From positions 45,935 to 109,934 of the IMG/VR virus record IMGVR_UViG_3300028829_002760: a DNA stretch of 64,000 nt. The stretch is one strand, 5' to 3'. Of this stretch, positions 33,391 through 43,765 are shown piece after piece. This stretch comes from a virus. Under the pieces are notes generated by a model. The model worked only from the letters and a program-made list of their open reading frames with translations, had not been told where the DNA came from and made no database searches. Position 1 is the stretch's first letter, and each line of letters starts with the position of its first letter. The position numbers and the translations under genes were made by a program.

Positions 33391-36300
33391 TTATGAACAT
33401 TTAAATGGATCTTCTTCTAGCTCCAATTGTAATAATATTTCTTCATCGGTGATACCTTGTACGATACCAACCATTTTATTTATTTCTTCAAACTTAGTTG
33501 AACCAGGGTTTACGAACTGAAAGTCTTCAAACAACCTCTTACTTAAATATACGAATAATTCTTGAGGCATTGTATTTCTATCTCCTAAACCATACTCAGG
33601 AAATGCTATTTTACCATTTTTTTCTTGAATCTTTTTTACAGTGGCAATTCTATTTTCCCAAATCTTTTTTAGATTATCATATTCACTAGGAGGTAATTCT
33701 ACTTTACGTCCATCTTTAATATGACTGTATAGATCAGTTGGGAAGTTTATAGACATGTCTCCTACCTCTGTCATAAAGTATGATGATCCACCTAACACAA
33801 TTCCATTATCTTTTTGTTCTGGTCTAATCTCAAAAACACTTGTATTATGTAAAAATACTACGTCTGGATTATTTTTAGATATATTAGAGTAATAGAAGGT
33901 ATTAGTTGCATTATTATCATTGTAAGTATAAACATCAGTTTCTTCTGTATTTCTCAAACCTAATCTTCTTTTAACAACTTCAGTATCCATATTAGTAGTG
34001 TCTATAACAGTTTTAGCACCTCTATCTAGTAAAGCATTTTGTGCAAGTTTCAATCCTTCTAGAAAAGCTTTATCAATAACATAATTTGTGTTATGAGTAA
34101 ATTTTTCATATTGTAATAATTTTGTAGCAGCTTCAGAATTACGATTTTGTAAAAATGATTCTACTACAAGATCTTTCATAAGTTGTAAATTATCAAAACT
34201 TTTTTTAACCTTTTTACCTCTTATTTTAGTACCGTATCCACCAGCATCAATATATTTATCATATGTTGATTGATCAAACTCACCTGATTTATTAGATTGA
34301 TATGCATGCTCTACACTTCCATATTCTCTACCTTCCCAAGTAAATGTTCTTGGTGCAAGATTAGATAATATTTTTGTAGAAGTTTTAGATTCAGCTTGAC
34401 CCCAATATACATTAATAGTTCCTGTTGGTTTAACACCAGTTTCTAATTCAGTTGTTTCAGTTGTTTCAGTTGATTTAACAGTATCAAGTTCCATATCTGA
34501 TATATAATCCTTAAATCTGTTTTTATTTTGATTTGTTCTAGCATTAATATCAAGGAACATATCATAGAAATTACTTAATATACCCTGACCATTTTTTTCT
34601 AATGCTGAAATAAAGTCTTTAGATTCATTTTCAAGTATTGATAAAAAGTTATTATAGTCTACTACATTTGTAAAGTTTAACTTTGTTTTATTTAAACCTG
34701 TTTGTAAAAAAGAATATAAGTTTAAGTAATCAAACATCTTACTTATTCTTAAATTTTCAATTGGATCCTCAACTTTAGAATATCCAGGGTTAGCTAATTT
34801 TTTTAGATCATCAGTATATAAGTTAGACTTATCACTATCAAAATCTTTATCTGCTAAATATATATTGTAAACACCATCTTCCTTACCACCATCTAATTTG
34901 AATTTCTTAACTACGTTATATGTTCTACCTAGTTCAGGATTATCTTGTAACATAATCATAAATCTAATAGCAAATGCATTTTCACTCTCAAATAAATGGA
35001 ACATATTAAATGAATTATCTAATGCTTCAATAGCTAATAGTTTTTCATAAGCATATCTTACAGCTTTTTCTTGAGTTAATTCAGGCATTATTTCTTTAGT
35101 AAGATTTAACTCATCTTTAAAAGTTTTAGTTTTAGCATAATCTTTAGTAAGAGGGTTTAGATACCTTAAATATTCACGTTGAGCTACAAATTTTAAGTAT
35201 TCATCGAAATTTGTTTGAGAATTAGTTCTAAAAGTTGAAGGGTGTAATGGATATAATCCACGATCTTCATATGAATTTTTCACATCAGAATCTTCTTCCC
35301 ACGCACTTTTCTTAAATTCTTTTTCAAGTTGTTTCATGTCCATATACAGAACACCATCTTTTATAAAAGCACCTCTATTAAGCTTTTTAACTAATTTAGT
35401 AGGTATTTTAGTTTGAAGATCTAAAGACATAAAACCGTCTTTACTATTATATTTTCTTATAGCATTTTGTAGTATAAAGCTTACTATATCATTTCTAAAT
35501 ACATTACTAAACATTTCCACATTTTGACCTGGGAATGTATTTTCTAGATCCATTCTAATACTATCTTTTTTAGATATTAAGAACCTACTGATCTCAGGAT
35601 GATATCTTAATTCAAATAGTGGTCTACTTACTGCTAATGCTAGTGGTCCATTAAAGAATGATCTTAATATTGAGTCATTCCTCATAGCATTTACAACTTC
35701 CAAAGGCACTCTTGAATCATAGAATAATTCATCTAAATTAGCTTCAGTTTGCTCTACATCAGATAAAGTAGTCTTAGTACTTGTATCTGGATTAGATGCC
35801 ATTTTAAGTTTAGTATATCCACCAATCTGTTGTTCAAGTTCTAAATAATGTAAAAACATTGATTTAACTAAATCACTCTCTGTATCATTTTCCTTAATAG
35901 CTTTAAGCATTTGAGATTCAGTAAAATGATTTTTTCTTTTTTTACTAAAGAATTTATCAAGTAATTGTTGACCTTTATTATATCTAGCATCATTTTTACT
36001 TCTAGGTGACAACTCATCAAAATCAAAATATTTACGTATTACTTCAGATGCAGCTTTATATTTTGCTAATCCAGATGCACCAACATCTTTTCCTAATGCT
36101 TCAGCAAATGTAGATTTAAATAAACGTTGCTCAGTTACATAATCTCTAACTAGTGGATTAGATACAAAGTATATTGCTTCTTTAACAGGTACACCAGCTT
36201 TAATCATATATAACAATGTTGGAGCTACTTCATAGTTACCTTGTATAAAGAATACCCATGCATCTTTCTCAACATCAACCCAACCGTTCATCATTTGAGA

Positions 36301-39300
36301 TATAACATCAGCAACTTTATTTACACCATCAACATCATACATATCTGATATAGATATTACTTCATCACCATTTTTACTGGTCATTTTATTATGTCTCAGT
36401 CTCATGTTACTTTCCCTTAATACTTCTTTAATTTTATAAGTATTAGGCATGTATGCTCCAATGGCATTCATAATAACATTAAATGTATTTTCTATAGCAC
36501 CAAGACCAAGTGTCTTTTTACCTACAATATTTGACTCATGTTTATATACATTATATAATGCTTCTAAAACTCTGGTAGGACTCATCTCACCAGTATCTTT
36601 AGTCATTTTATTTTTCTTAGGATTGTATTTAGAAACATATTGAGCAAGTTGATCAGCAATACCCTTTAATATAAAAGTACCGTTAGGCATAATAAGTGAT
36701 GCGTAGTTATCTGGTAATTCTAAAATTTCTTTAATATCATTTATAAGTTCATTTTCTAATGCTGCTTTTTGATTTTTCACAGCTCCTAGAAAATTATCTG
36801 TACCTCTTAAATCTTTTATAGATTGTAAATCACTATAAGATCTTTTTATAACTGAACCATCTTCATCTAAAGTGTTCATAAAAATTGTCAACTTATCAAT
36901 ATCAAAGTCACCCCCTGATTTAGCAACTATTTCTGCTGGAGGTACTATAATATTTCCTGCTTGTGGAGGTAAGAATTCAAATACTTCAGCAAATTCCATA
37001 GAGTTAAGACCCTGAACTGGTATTCTAACACCTACTAATGTTATTGCTTTTCTGTTAGCTCCATTATTAGCATCTAACCAAGAATCATCTTTAATTTTTT
37101 CATTTAATCTTTCTAAAGATTTGTCCATATTAAGTTCATTATCTTCATTATAAACACCTATACTTTCATCATTCTCATATTCTAAATTAAATAGATTATA
37201 ATAAGTACCTTGCATAGCTATCATAACTTTAGCTGCTGCAGTATATCCATCTGATTTTTTATGATAAGTTGGTAACAAGTAAGATGCTGAAGCCCACTTA
37301 GCTATTTCATCTTTAGTTGCTTTTCTTAAATCAGGTTTAGCAAACTGATTTTGGAACATTCCAACTGAAACTTGTACTAATGGTTCCCCATTTACTTTTT
37401 GTTTAATTACTCTCTTATTAATCATAGAGAGAATTAACTTTTCTATTTTACCAGACTCTGGATGGAAAGATAAATCATGTTGTATTTTACCTGAGTTATC
37501 AAATACATCTATAAATTCAATTAAATCATCACTAAGAACATCTTCTCTTTCAAGATTTGTTCTAATTATATTTAAAAGCTTAGCTGTACTTGATTTATCT
37601 TTTGCTTTATATTGACCTGGGCTTGTTTCTTCATAACCCATTTCTTCTAAAAGCTCAAGCTTTAATAGTTCTGTATATTCTTCTACATGATCTATATAAC
37701 GTTTAACTCTTTCATTTGTAATCTCTTCATACTTAGTAGATTTAATTACACCTCTTTCATAAAGTCCTTCTAGAATTAATTTACGTAACTGTGTAGAGAA
37801 TATAGTTTTAAATTTATACTCTGAATTAACTTCTGTCTGATTCTTTAAAAATTCTGCATATATTGTATTTACTGTAAACTCAGAGTCTTTATTAAAACTA
37901 CCATCTTCATTAAGTACTACATCACCTGTTCCTATATGAGATACTTTAGAACCTGATTCCATTAATACATAATCCATTTGATCTTTCATCATTTTTTGAT
38001 GTAAATCATATAATGGTGTACCAGCTTTTGCTACTCCAGGTATTAATGGTGCAAGTGAAAACTTATGAAATGAATTAACAGGTAGTCCTGTAGCCTCTAT
38101 ATTTCCAAAGTATTGCAGCTTATATGATGGGAAAAATTCTACTATATCTTCAGCTGTAATATTTTCTCCCATAGCAACTCTTCTATATAATTGCTCTTGT
38201 TCTGTACTCCAATTACTTTCAAGTTCTTTTAATTGTCTATATGTTTCAAATGAAATCCATCCTTGACCATCAGCAATATCCATTTTACCATACTCTTCTA
38301 TAGCTTTATCTGCTATATTTTTAGCAACAGTTTTACTACCAGTTCTTTCATATACAGAATCATAAATAGACTTTCTATATTCGTCAAACATTTCAGACTT
38401 TATAGTAATTTCCTTTAAGATTGCTGTTCTAAAAGTTCCGTCATAATTTCTTGACTCATAACCTAATCTATCTGCATAATATTTCTTTAAAGAACTTACA
38501 TATATTTGCGCTCTTTGATCAGCTCTAAATCCTTTTCCACCTGATGCAAGACCTGCATTTCTTTTATGAAATTCTTCTTTAGCATGATTATACTGTACTA
38601 GATCACCATATGCTAAAGCTACAGTTTCCATTTTATGAATAAAAGAGTTATATGTATATGCTGACATTAATGAAGTTTCTATATCCTTTTGAGTTAAACC
38701 TGGGTTAATAAGTTCAAATCTTTGATATAATCCTTCGTCTATATATTTAGCTTCTTGTAATCTTTCATAATTTTCTTTAGTGTCCTTACTAAAATATTCA
38801 TAAACATTACTTCTAATTTTTTCTCTTAAATCAAATTGGTCATCTAATTCATCCATTAGATTAAAATTATTATTAACATCTTTAGAAGCTTTATCTAATA
38901 TTTTATATAACTCATCTTGAACGTCTTCCTTTAAAACATCATCAAATGCTGTAAATGCTTGACCTGCCATTACAGTGGTTTTATTCTCATCTTTTCTTTT
39001 AACTTTTCTATTATACCCAGCATAGTTTTTAAACTTATCTTTCTGTTGCTGAAATCTTACTATTCTATTAGCTTCTGCAGCAATATATCCTTCAATAATA
39101 TCATATGCTTTTATTTCACCATCAGAATATCCTACAAAAGATTCTATGTCTACATAAAGTTTATTGTCTTTTTTACCGTTATATGTTTGGATAGTACCAT
39201 CTACTGTCATTCCTAATGCAGTATTTTTGGAAGCATGTCTCATAAACTCCTCAACTCCATTCAATAACATTGTATGGATTTCTTGTAAAAATTTACTTGT

Positions 39301-42300
39301 TGCATCCATAGAAGCTGTACTATCACCAGTATAATTTCCTTTAACTTTAGTCTGTGTACCTGCTACATGTTGTAATGTAATTTTAGTATCAGATAGTTTT
39401 TCTCCATATGTACTTGACATTGGATTTAAGTCAAAGATAGAACCAAGTAATTTTGAAAATACACTAAATGTATTATTAGCTTCATTTAACCACCTCATAT
39501 GTTTAAACTTACCGTTTAAATCTGCTTCATCAGTAGTTAACTCTTGCCAGTTCTTAGCAGTATTAATTGCATTAACAATTCTTGTTACTGAGCTATCTAC
39601 CATATGTTCCCAAACTCTTGTTCCTTCAGGAGTTTGAACACTAAAATTAGAATAGGAATCAGAAAACATACTTTGTATTTCTGCTAGTGTTCTAAGTCTA
39701 CTAGATACATCTTGACTTTGAGATTCATCTTCTCTTAATGATTCTGGTAAACCAGTCATAAGCATTGATATAGGATCTTTTTTAAAGTCAAGAGCTGCGG
39801 GCTCATCACTTTTATTTACAATCTTAACAACCTCATACATTCTATCTACACCAAACCTGGTACTAAATGGGTTTTCAGTGCTTTCTATTATTTCTTCTAT
39901 GGCTATGGAAGATTCATCTAGTACAATACCAATAGCTTTAAGAAAGTCATTTGCTTTCCTGTAATTAAATACACCATTTTTTCCAAAGTCTTTTACAACT
40001 TTAGCTGTATTTAATATATTAGTTTCAATACCATTTACACGAACCGTTTCTATGTATGGATTTGAAATAGGATCAGAAGTAATAAAATTAGATTTCCAAT
40101 CTCTAGTAACTTGATATGTATCAAAATTAGCTCTACCTAACTTAGCTTTATATTCATTGTCTTCATCTTTTTCTAAGTTAAGTTGTATATAAGGTATTCT
40201 TGGCTTTTTAAAGTCCTGCCAAAAAGCAGTTTCTAATTTAAACTCTTCTCTTGATGAATATTCTGGTCCATTTAAAACTCTAAATGGGTTTGGTAATACA
40301 TCTAGTAATTGTTGAAGCTCTGGATAGTTATCCATATTATCAAATATTCTAATGTACATATCCATTTCATCATATGAACCTTCTAATATTTTTGCAAGCC
40401 TGTTCCAAGTTATATCTACATCTTGAAGTTCAGGTAATCCAAATAAACCTCTTTTTCTTACAGATTGATCATTTTCTATTTCTGTTTTAAATAAACTAGC
40501 TAACAACATCATAGTTTCTTCCTTAGCTAATTTTTTAGCTGAAACACTATTATCATCTTTTAATTTAAATAAACTACTTTCACTAATATTAGTAGGATCT
40601 TCTACTTCAGTATATTGATCTCTTAATACCTTAAATCTAGATTTTTCTAAATGATATGCTATAACATTCTCTTTTTCACCGCCTTCAAATACATCATTAG
40701 GACCTATATAATTATCTGTAATCTTATCTAATAATTCTAATTCTTCAAGAAATTTAGGATCAGAAATTACTTCTATATCCTCCTCAACTTTTTTGATATA
40801 TGACAATCGAAGTCTTTCAAATTTGTCATAGATATCTCTATAGAGTTCTTTTTTATTATCCTCATCTTTAAGTAAATCAAATGCTCCTGTTGTAGTATTA
40901 AAATCTTGGTTATACTGTTCAAATATAAGAGATGCCATGCTATCCATAGCATCAACTACTTGTTTTGACTCTTGTATAGAAAAGTTTTCATTAATAGTTT
41001 TGGCTCTATTTAATTCACCAAACATTACATTATCCATAGAGGGTGTAAGGTTTGATAATAGTTCAGGATTCTCAGATGCTCTATATAGTTTATCGTAAAG
41101 TTCTTTTACAGATTCTACATTCATTAGATCTGTAGTAACCTCATTCTTAGTTGTCTTACCAAATAATCTTTGTAAAAATTTATAAATCTTATCAAAAATT
41201 CTAGCTAGGAAACCTTTTACTTTACCTTTACCTTTTGATTTAGCATATGTTCTAAATTGTTCAGCAAGATCTTCTTCTATTTGAAAGAAGCTTTTGTTTT
41301 TGTATTTATCTAAAGATTTTATTTCTTGATATAAATTTACTTTCTCATCTTTAGTTAAAAATAATTGTGAAAAACCATGCCATGCCTCATGATAAACATC
41401 TACTGAAGTACCACCATCTCCTTCAAATAATGTAATACCATAACCAGACCATCTAGCAAATGCATTAGAGTTTGTTATTTCAGTAATTCTTTCTAGGCTA
41501 ATATATTTACTTAATGGAGAACTTGCCCACCACTTTTCTGCTGCTTTTCTATCTGCTTTAGATGTGAATATTTTATCAAGATACATGTCTTTAGCTCTGT
41601 CTAATCCTTTTTTCTTGTAACGTGTCTCACTAGACTTACTGTCTTTCAAAACATCATCAAGTAAATGATTTCTAGTAGCTGGATTATCTTTTATATCTTG
41701 TTCTTTTGCTTGAGATTCAGTTTCATCTTCACTAAGCCTTCTTTTAAAACCTATTTTCTTTTTCTTTTTAGACTTAGGAGCTACCTTATCTTTATCTGTT
41801 TTAGGTTTCCTTTTACGTTTAACTGTAAATCTTTTACCAGTATTTTTCTTTTTAGGTGTAGTCTTTTTTTCTCTTAGTACCCTTGCTCTACCTACTTCTA
41901 TATCAGTAACATCTTCTAATAGTCCTTCTGGTATAGTATAATTTAAATATGCATTTAGACCTTTTTCATAATCTAAAAGATCTTCAGTATATTCTAGTTT
42001 AATGTATTTTTTAATTGCATCAAAATGTTTTACAGTTTGTGTTTTAATTACATCACCCTCAAAAATATAATCAGTAAAAGTTTTACCTTTTAATGAATTT
42101 TTATAATGTACATTAGCAGGGAAGTATCCATTTTCTCCTTCTTTCTTTTGACCCGCTTTTAATTTTTTAGGTATTGCATTTAATAAATGATTCTTAATCA
42201 TTTGTTTACCTTCTTCAGTAAACAAAACATCATTTGAAATTGGTTTACCGTTTATATATACTTTATAATCTTTTCTTTTAAGTTTTTCTAAAACCTTAAC

Positions 42301-43764
42301 TTGGATTCTATCTCTATTTATGTTAGAATTTTCTACTCTAGCATTATTGATAAAGATTTCAAAATAATCTTTTCTTTCTTCAGGTGTTAACTCTCTACCT
42401 TTTAATTTAGCTGTAGTAGTAAGAACTTCTGCAATTTTATCTGCTAATTGCTCATCCATATCTCCTCTTTGAAGTTGGAGTTTAAATGGTTCAGTATTTT
42501 CAGTTCCAGGTATTTTTCTTTGTACAATAATATATTGACTACCTTGTCTTTTACCTACTGTTTCTGCAGTATAGTTTTTTAATTCTTCTTCAGTTACATT
42601 AGCTTCTTGTAAAGTTACAGCAACCTTTTTACGATTAGATTGTCCTAATGTTCCAGATACAATAGGTAATATAATAGTCATGTCGTCATTTTCCTCAATC
42701 GTTGTTCTTAAAGCATAAAGAGTATTTAACTCTATCTTTTGACGTTCAGCTATTACATCTTCTAATTTTTGTAATTGTTTCTCAGTTACTTTACCACCAT
42801 TATTTTCTATAAGTTCTGCTTGTTGTTGAGCTAATACTTTTGGCTCTACCATATTGTATTTTCTATAAGCAGTGTTTGATAATAAAAGTTTACCTTTTTC
42901 CTTAACAACTCTTCTAAGATATTGATATACAATTCTTCCCTCTTCTGGATTATCAGTTAAAGTGCCATCTTCTCTAAAATAAAGAAAGTTACCTTCTTTA
43001 TCAGTTATAACAGCAGTAATACCTCGACTTTTAGTCTCTTTGTTAAGATATGCTTCATCCGATGTAGTTAATAGTTTAGGATCAATATTTCTTGTTTGCA
43101 TAGCAGTTAATGCTATTTCAACATCCTCATACATAATAGGTTCAGTAATATCACTTCTGTTCCTAGCTATAAGACCTATTGCCTTTACTACGTCTGAAAA
43201 TAATTTTTTTTCTGGATCAATTCTATCTTTATCTTCTTCTGAAACAGTTTCTGGATTAGCAGCTATAGCAATTTGATATGTGGTTGTCCATGCACTTGTT
43301 ACTTTTGCACCATTAAATTGATTAAATGACCAAAATAATAATTCGTCAATTGGAGGATTTGGATCTATAGATGTATCTTTTCTTGTCTTATTAGCATCTT
43401 TTATTTCAGCATCTATTTCATCTTTAGATTTTTTTTTGGTTGCTAATGCTTTACCAACTTCAGTAAGATCTTTAAAATTTTTCCTTTGTTTATTAAGGGC
43501 TGTAAAATCAAAATCTTTATCAACCAGATAATCATTTACTTCTTCATCAAGATTTACTAAGTTAAAGATGTCTGGAATAGCTTGAGCATAGTACAAAGCT
43601 TTTACCTCATCCTCTGAAGCTTCTTTAACTGCAGCATAGATATCTTTTATAGTTTGATCTAAATCAAACTTAGGCAGTCTGTTATCATTAATTCTATCTA
43701 TTATTTCTCCATATAGAATTTTATATACATCTCCTACTTGCTTTTCATTTAAACTACAGGCCAT
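33391..43764 (-). CDS. Giant virion RNA polymerase-like protein with zincin and NADAR-like domain
   Basis: A 3457-residue protein. A lysine-rich linker lies at about 625-680. A zincin HEAWH is at 792-796 with Glu831 as third ligand, followed by a basic helix. The core motif GGDFDIDK (Asp2286, Asp2288, Asp2290) matches the catalytic metal-binding motif of multi-subunit-type RNA polymerases as found in single-chain crAss-like and YonO-type enzymes, with an upstream VRIPVQGLNS segment as in the beta-prime RxP motif. The C-terminus has a NADAR-like domain (about 3116-3255, SVEHAYQSNK with Glu3152) and a possible macro-like domain (about 3300-3425). It probably enters the host and transcribes early genes. 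Confidence 0.8.
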   Translation of the reverse strand: MACSLNEKQVGDVYKILYGEIIDRINDNRLPKFDLDQTIKDIYAAVKEASEDEVKALYYAQAIPDIFNLVNLDEEVNDYLVDKDFDFTALNKQRKNFKDLTEVGKALATKKKSKDEIDAEIKDANKTRKDTSIDPNPPIDELLFWSFNQFNGAKVTSAWTTTYQIAIAANPETVSEEDKDRIDPEKKLFSDVVKAIGLIARNRSDITEPIMYEDVEIALTAMQTRNIDPKLLTTSDEAYLNKETKSRGITAVITDKEGNFLYFREDGTLTDNPEEGRIVYQYLRRVVKEKGKLLLSNTAYRKYNMVEPKVLAQQQAELIENNGGKVTEKQLQKLEDVIAERQKIELNTLYALRTTIEENDDMTIILPIVSGTLGQSNRKKVAVTLQEANVTEEELKNYTAETVGKRQGSQYIIVQRKIPGTENTEPFKLQLQRGDMDEQLADKIAEVLTTTAKLKGRELTPEERKDYFEIFINNARVENSNINRDRIQVKVLEKLKRKDYKVYINGKPISNDVLFTEEGKQMIKNHLLNAIPKKLKAGQKKEGENGYFPANVHYKNSLKGKTFTDYIFEGDVIKTQTVKHFDAIKKYIKLEYTEDLLDYEKGLNAYLNYTIPEGLLEDVTDIEVGRARVLREKKTTPKKKNTGKRFTVKRKRKPKTDKDKVAPKSKKKKKIGFKRRLSEDETESQAKEQDIKDNPATRNHLLDDVLKDSKSSETRYKKKGLDRAKDMYLDKIFTSKADRKAAEKWWASSPLSKYISLERITEITNSNAFARWSGYGITLFEGDGGTSVDVYHEAWHGFSQLFLTKDEKVNLYQEIKSLDKYKNKSFFQIEEDLAEQFRTYAKSKGKGKVKGFLARIFDKIYKFLQRLFGKTTKNEVTTDLMNVESVKELYDKLYRASENPELLSNLTPSMDNVMFGELNRAKTINENFSIQESKQVVDAMDSMASLIFEQYNQDFNTTTGAFDLLKDEDNKKELYRDIYDKFERLRLSYIKKVEEDIEVISDPKFLEELELLDKITDNYIGPNDVFEGGEKENVIAYHLEKSRFKVLRDQYTEVEDPTNISESSLFKLKDDNSVSAKKLAKEETMMLLASLFKTEIENDQSVRKRGLFGLPELQDVDITWNRLAKILEGSYDEMDMYIRIFDNMDNYPELQQLLDVLPNPFRVLNGPEYSSREEFKLETAFWQDFKKPRIPYIQLNLEKDEDNEYKAKLGRANFDTYQVTRDWKSNFITSDPISNPYIETVRVNGIETNILNTAKVVKDFGKNGVFNYRKANDFLKAIGIVLDESSIAIEEIIESTENPFSTRFGVDRMYEVVKIVNKSDEPAALDFKKDPISMLMTGLPESLREDESQSQDVSSRLRTLAEIQSMFSDSYSNFSVQTPEGTRVWEHMVDSSVTRIVNAINTAKNWQELTTDEADLNGKFKHMRWLNEANNTFSVFSKLLGSIFDLNPMSSTYGEKLSDTKITLQHVAGTQTKVKGNYTGDSTASMDATSKFLQEIHTMLLNGVEEFMRHASKNTALGMTVDGTIQTYNGKKDNKLYVDIESFVGYSDGEIKAYDIIEGYIAAEANRIVRFQQQKDKFKNYAGYNRKVKRKDENKTTVMAGQAFTAFDDVLKEDVQDELYKILDKASKDVNNNFNLMDELDDQFDLREKIRSNVYEYFSKDTKENYERLQEAKYIDEGLYQRFELINPGLTQKDIETSLMSAYTYNSFIHKMETVALAYGDLVQYNHAKEEFHKRNAGLASGGKGFRADQRAQIYVSSLKKYYADRLGYESRNYDGTFRTAILKEITIKSEMFDEYRKSIYDSVYERTGSKTVAKNIADKAIEEYGKMDIADGQGWISFETYRQLKELESNWSTEQEQLYRRVAMGENITAEDIVEFFPSYKLQYFGNIEATGLPVNSFHKFSLAPLIPGVAKAGTPLYDLHQKMMKDQMDYVLMESGSKVSHIGTGDVVLNEDGSFNKDSEFTVNTIYAEFLKNQTEVNSEYKFKTIFSTQLRKLILEGLYERGVIKSTKYEEITNERVKRYIDHVEEYTELLKLELLEEMGYEETSPGQYKAKDKSSTAKLLNIIRTNLEREDVLSDDLIEFIDVFDNSGKIQHDLSFHPESGKIEKLILSMINKRVIKQKVNGEPLVQVSVGMFQNQFAKPDLRKATKDEIAKWASASYLLPTYHKKSDGYTAAAKVMIAMQGTYYNLFNLEYENDESIGVYNEDNELNMDKSLERLNEKIKDDSWLDANNGANRKAITLVGVRIPVQGLNSMEFAEVFEFLPPQAGNIIVPPAEIVAKSGGDFDIDKLTIFMNTLDEDGSVIKRSYSDLQSIKDLRGTDNFLGAVKNQKAALENELINDIKEILELPDNYASLIMPNGTFILKGIADQLAQYVSKYNPKKNKMTKDTGEMSPTRVLEALYNVYKHESNIVGKKTLGLGAIENTFNVIMNAIGAYMPNTYKIKEVLRESNMRLRHNKMTSKNGDEVISISDMYDVDGVNKVADVISQMMNGWVDVEKDAWVFFIQGNYEVAPTLLYMIKAGVPVKEAIYFVSNPLVRDYVTEQRLFKSTFAEALGKDVGASGLAKYKAASEVIRKYFDFDELSPRSKNDARYNKGQQLLDKFFSKKRKNHFTESQMLKAIKENDTESDLVKSMFLHYLELEQQIGGYTKLKMASNPDTSTKTTLSDVEQTEANLDELFYDSRVPLEVVNAMRNDSILRSFFNGPLALAVSRPLFELRYHPEISRFLISKKDSIRMDLENTFPGQNVEMFSNVFRNDIVSFILQNAIRKYNSKDGFMSLDLQTKIPTKLVKKLNRGAFIKDGVLYMDMKQLEKEFKKSAWEEDSDVKNSYEDRGLYPLHPSTFRTNSQTNFDEYLKFVAQREYLRYLNPLTKDYAKTKTFKDELNLTKEIMPELTQEKAVRYAYEKLLAIEALDNSFNMFHLFESENAFAIRFMIMLQDNPELGRTYNVVKKFKLDGGKEDGVYNIYLADKDFDSDKSNLYTDDLKKLANPGYSKVEDPIENLRISKMFDYLNLYSFLQTGLNKTKLNFTNVVDYNNFLSILENESKDFISALEKNGQGILSNFYDMFLDINARTNQNKNRFKDYISDMELDTVKSTETTETTELETGVKPTGTINVYWGQAESKTSTKILSNLAPRTFTWEGREYGSVEHAYQSNKSGEFDQSTYDKYIDAGGYGTKIRGKKVKKSFDNLQLMKDLVVESFLQNRNSEAATKLLQYEKFTHNTNYVIDKAFLEGLKLAQNALLDRGAKTVIDTTNMDTEVVKRRLGLRNTEETDVYTYNDNNATNTFYYSNISKNNPDVVFLHNTSVFEIRPEQKDNGIVLGGSSYFMTEVGDMSINFPTDLYSHIKDGRKVELPPSEYDNLKKIWENRIATVKKIQEKNGKIAFPEYGLGDRNTMPQELFVYLSKRLFEDFQFVNPGSTKFEEINKMVGIVQGITDEEILLQLELEEDPFKCS

Positions 43765-43765
43765 T

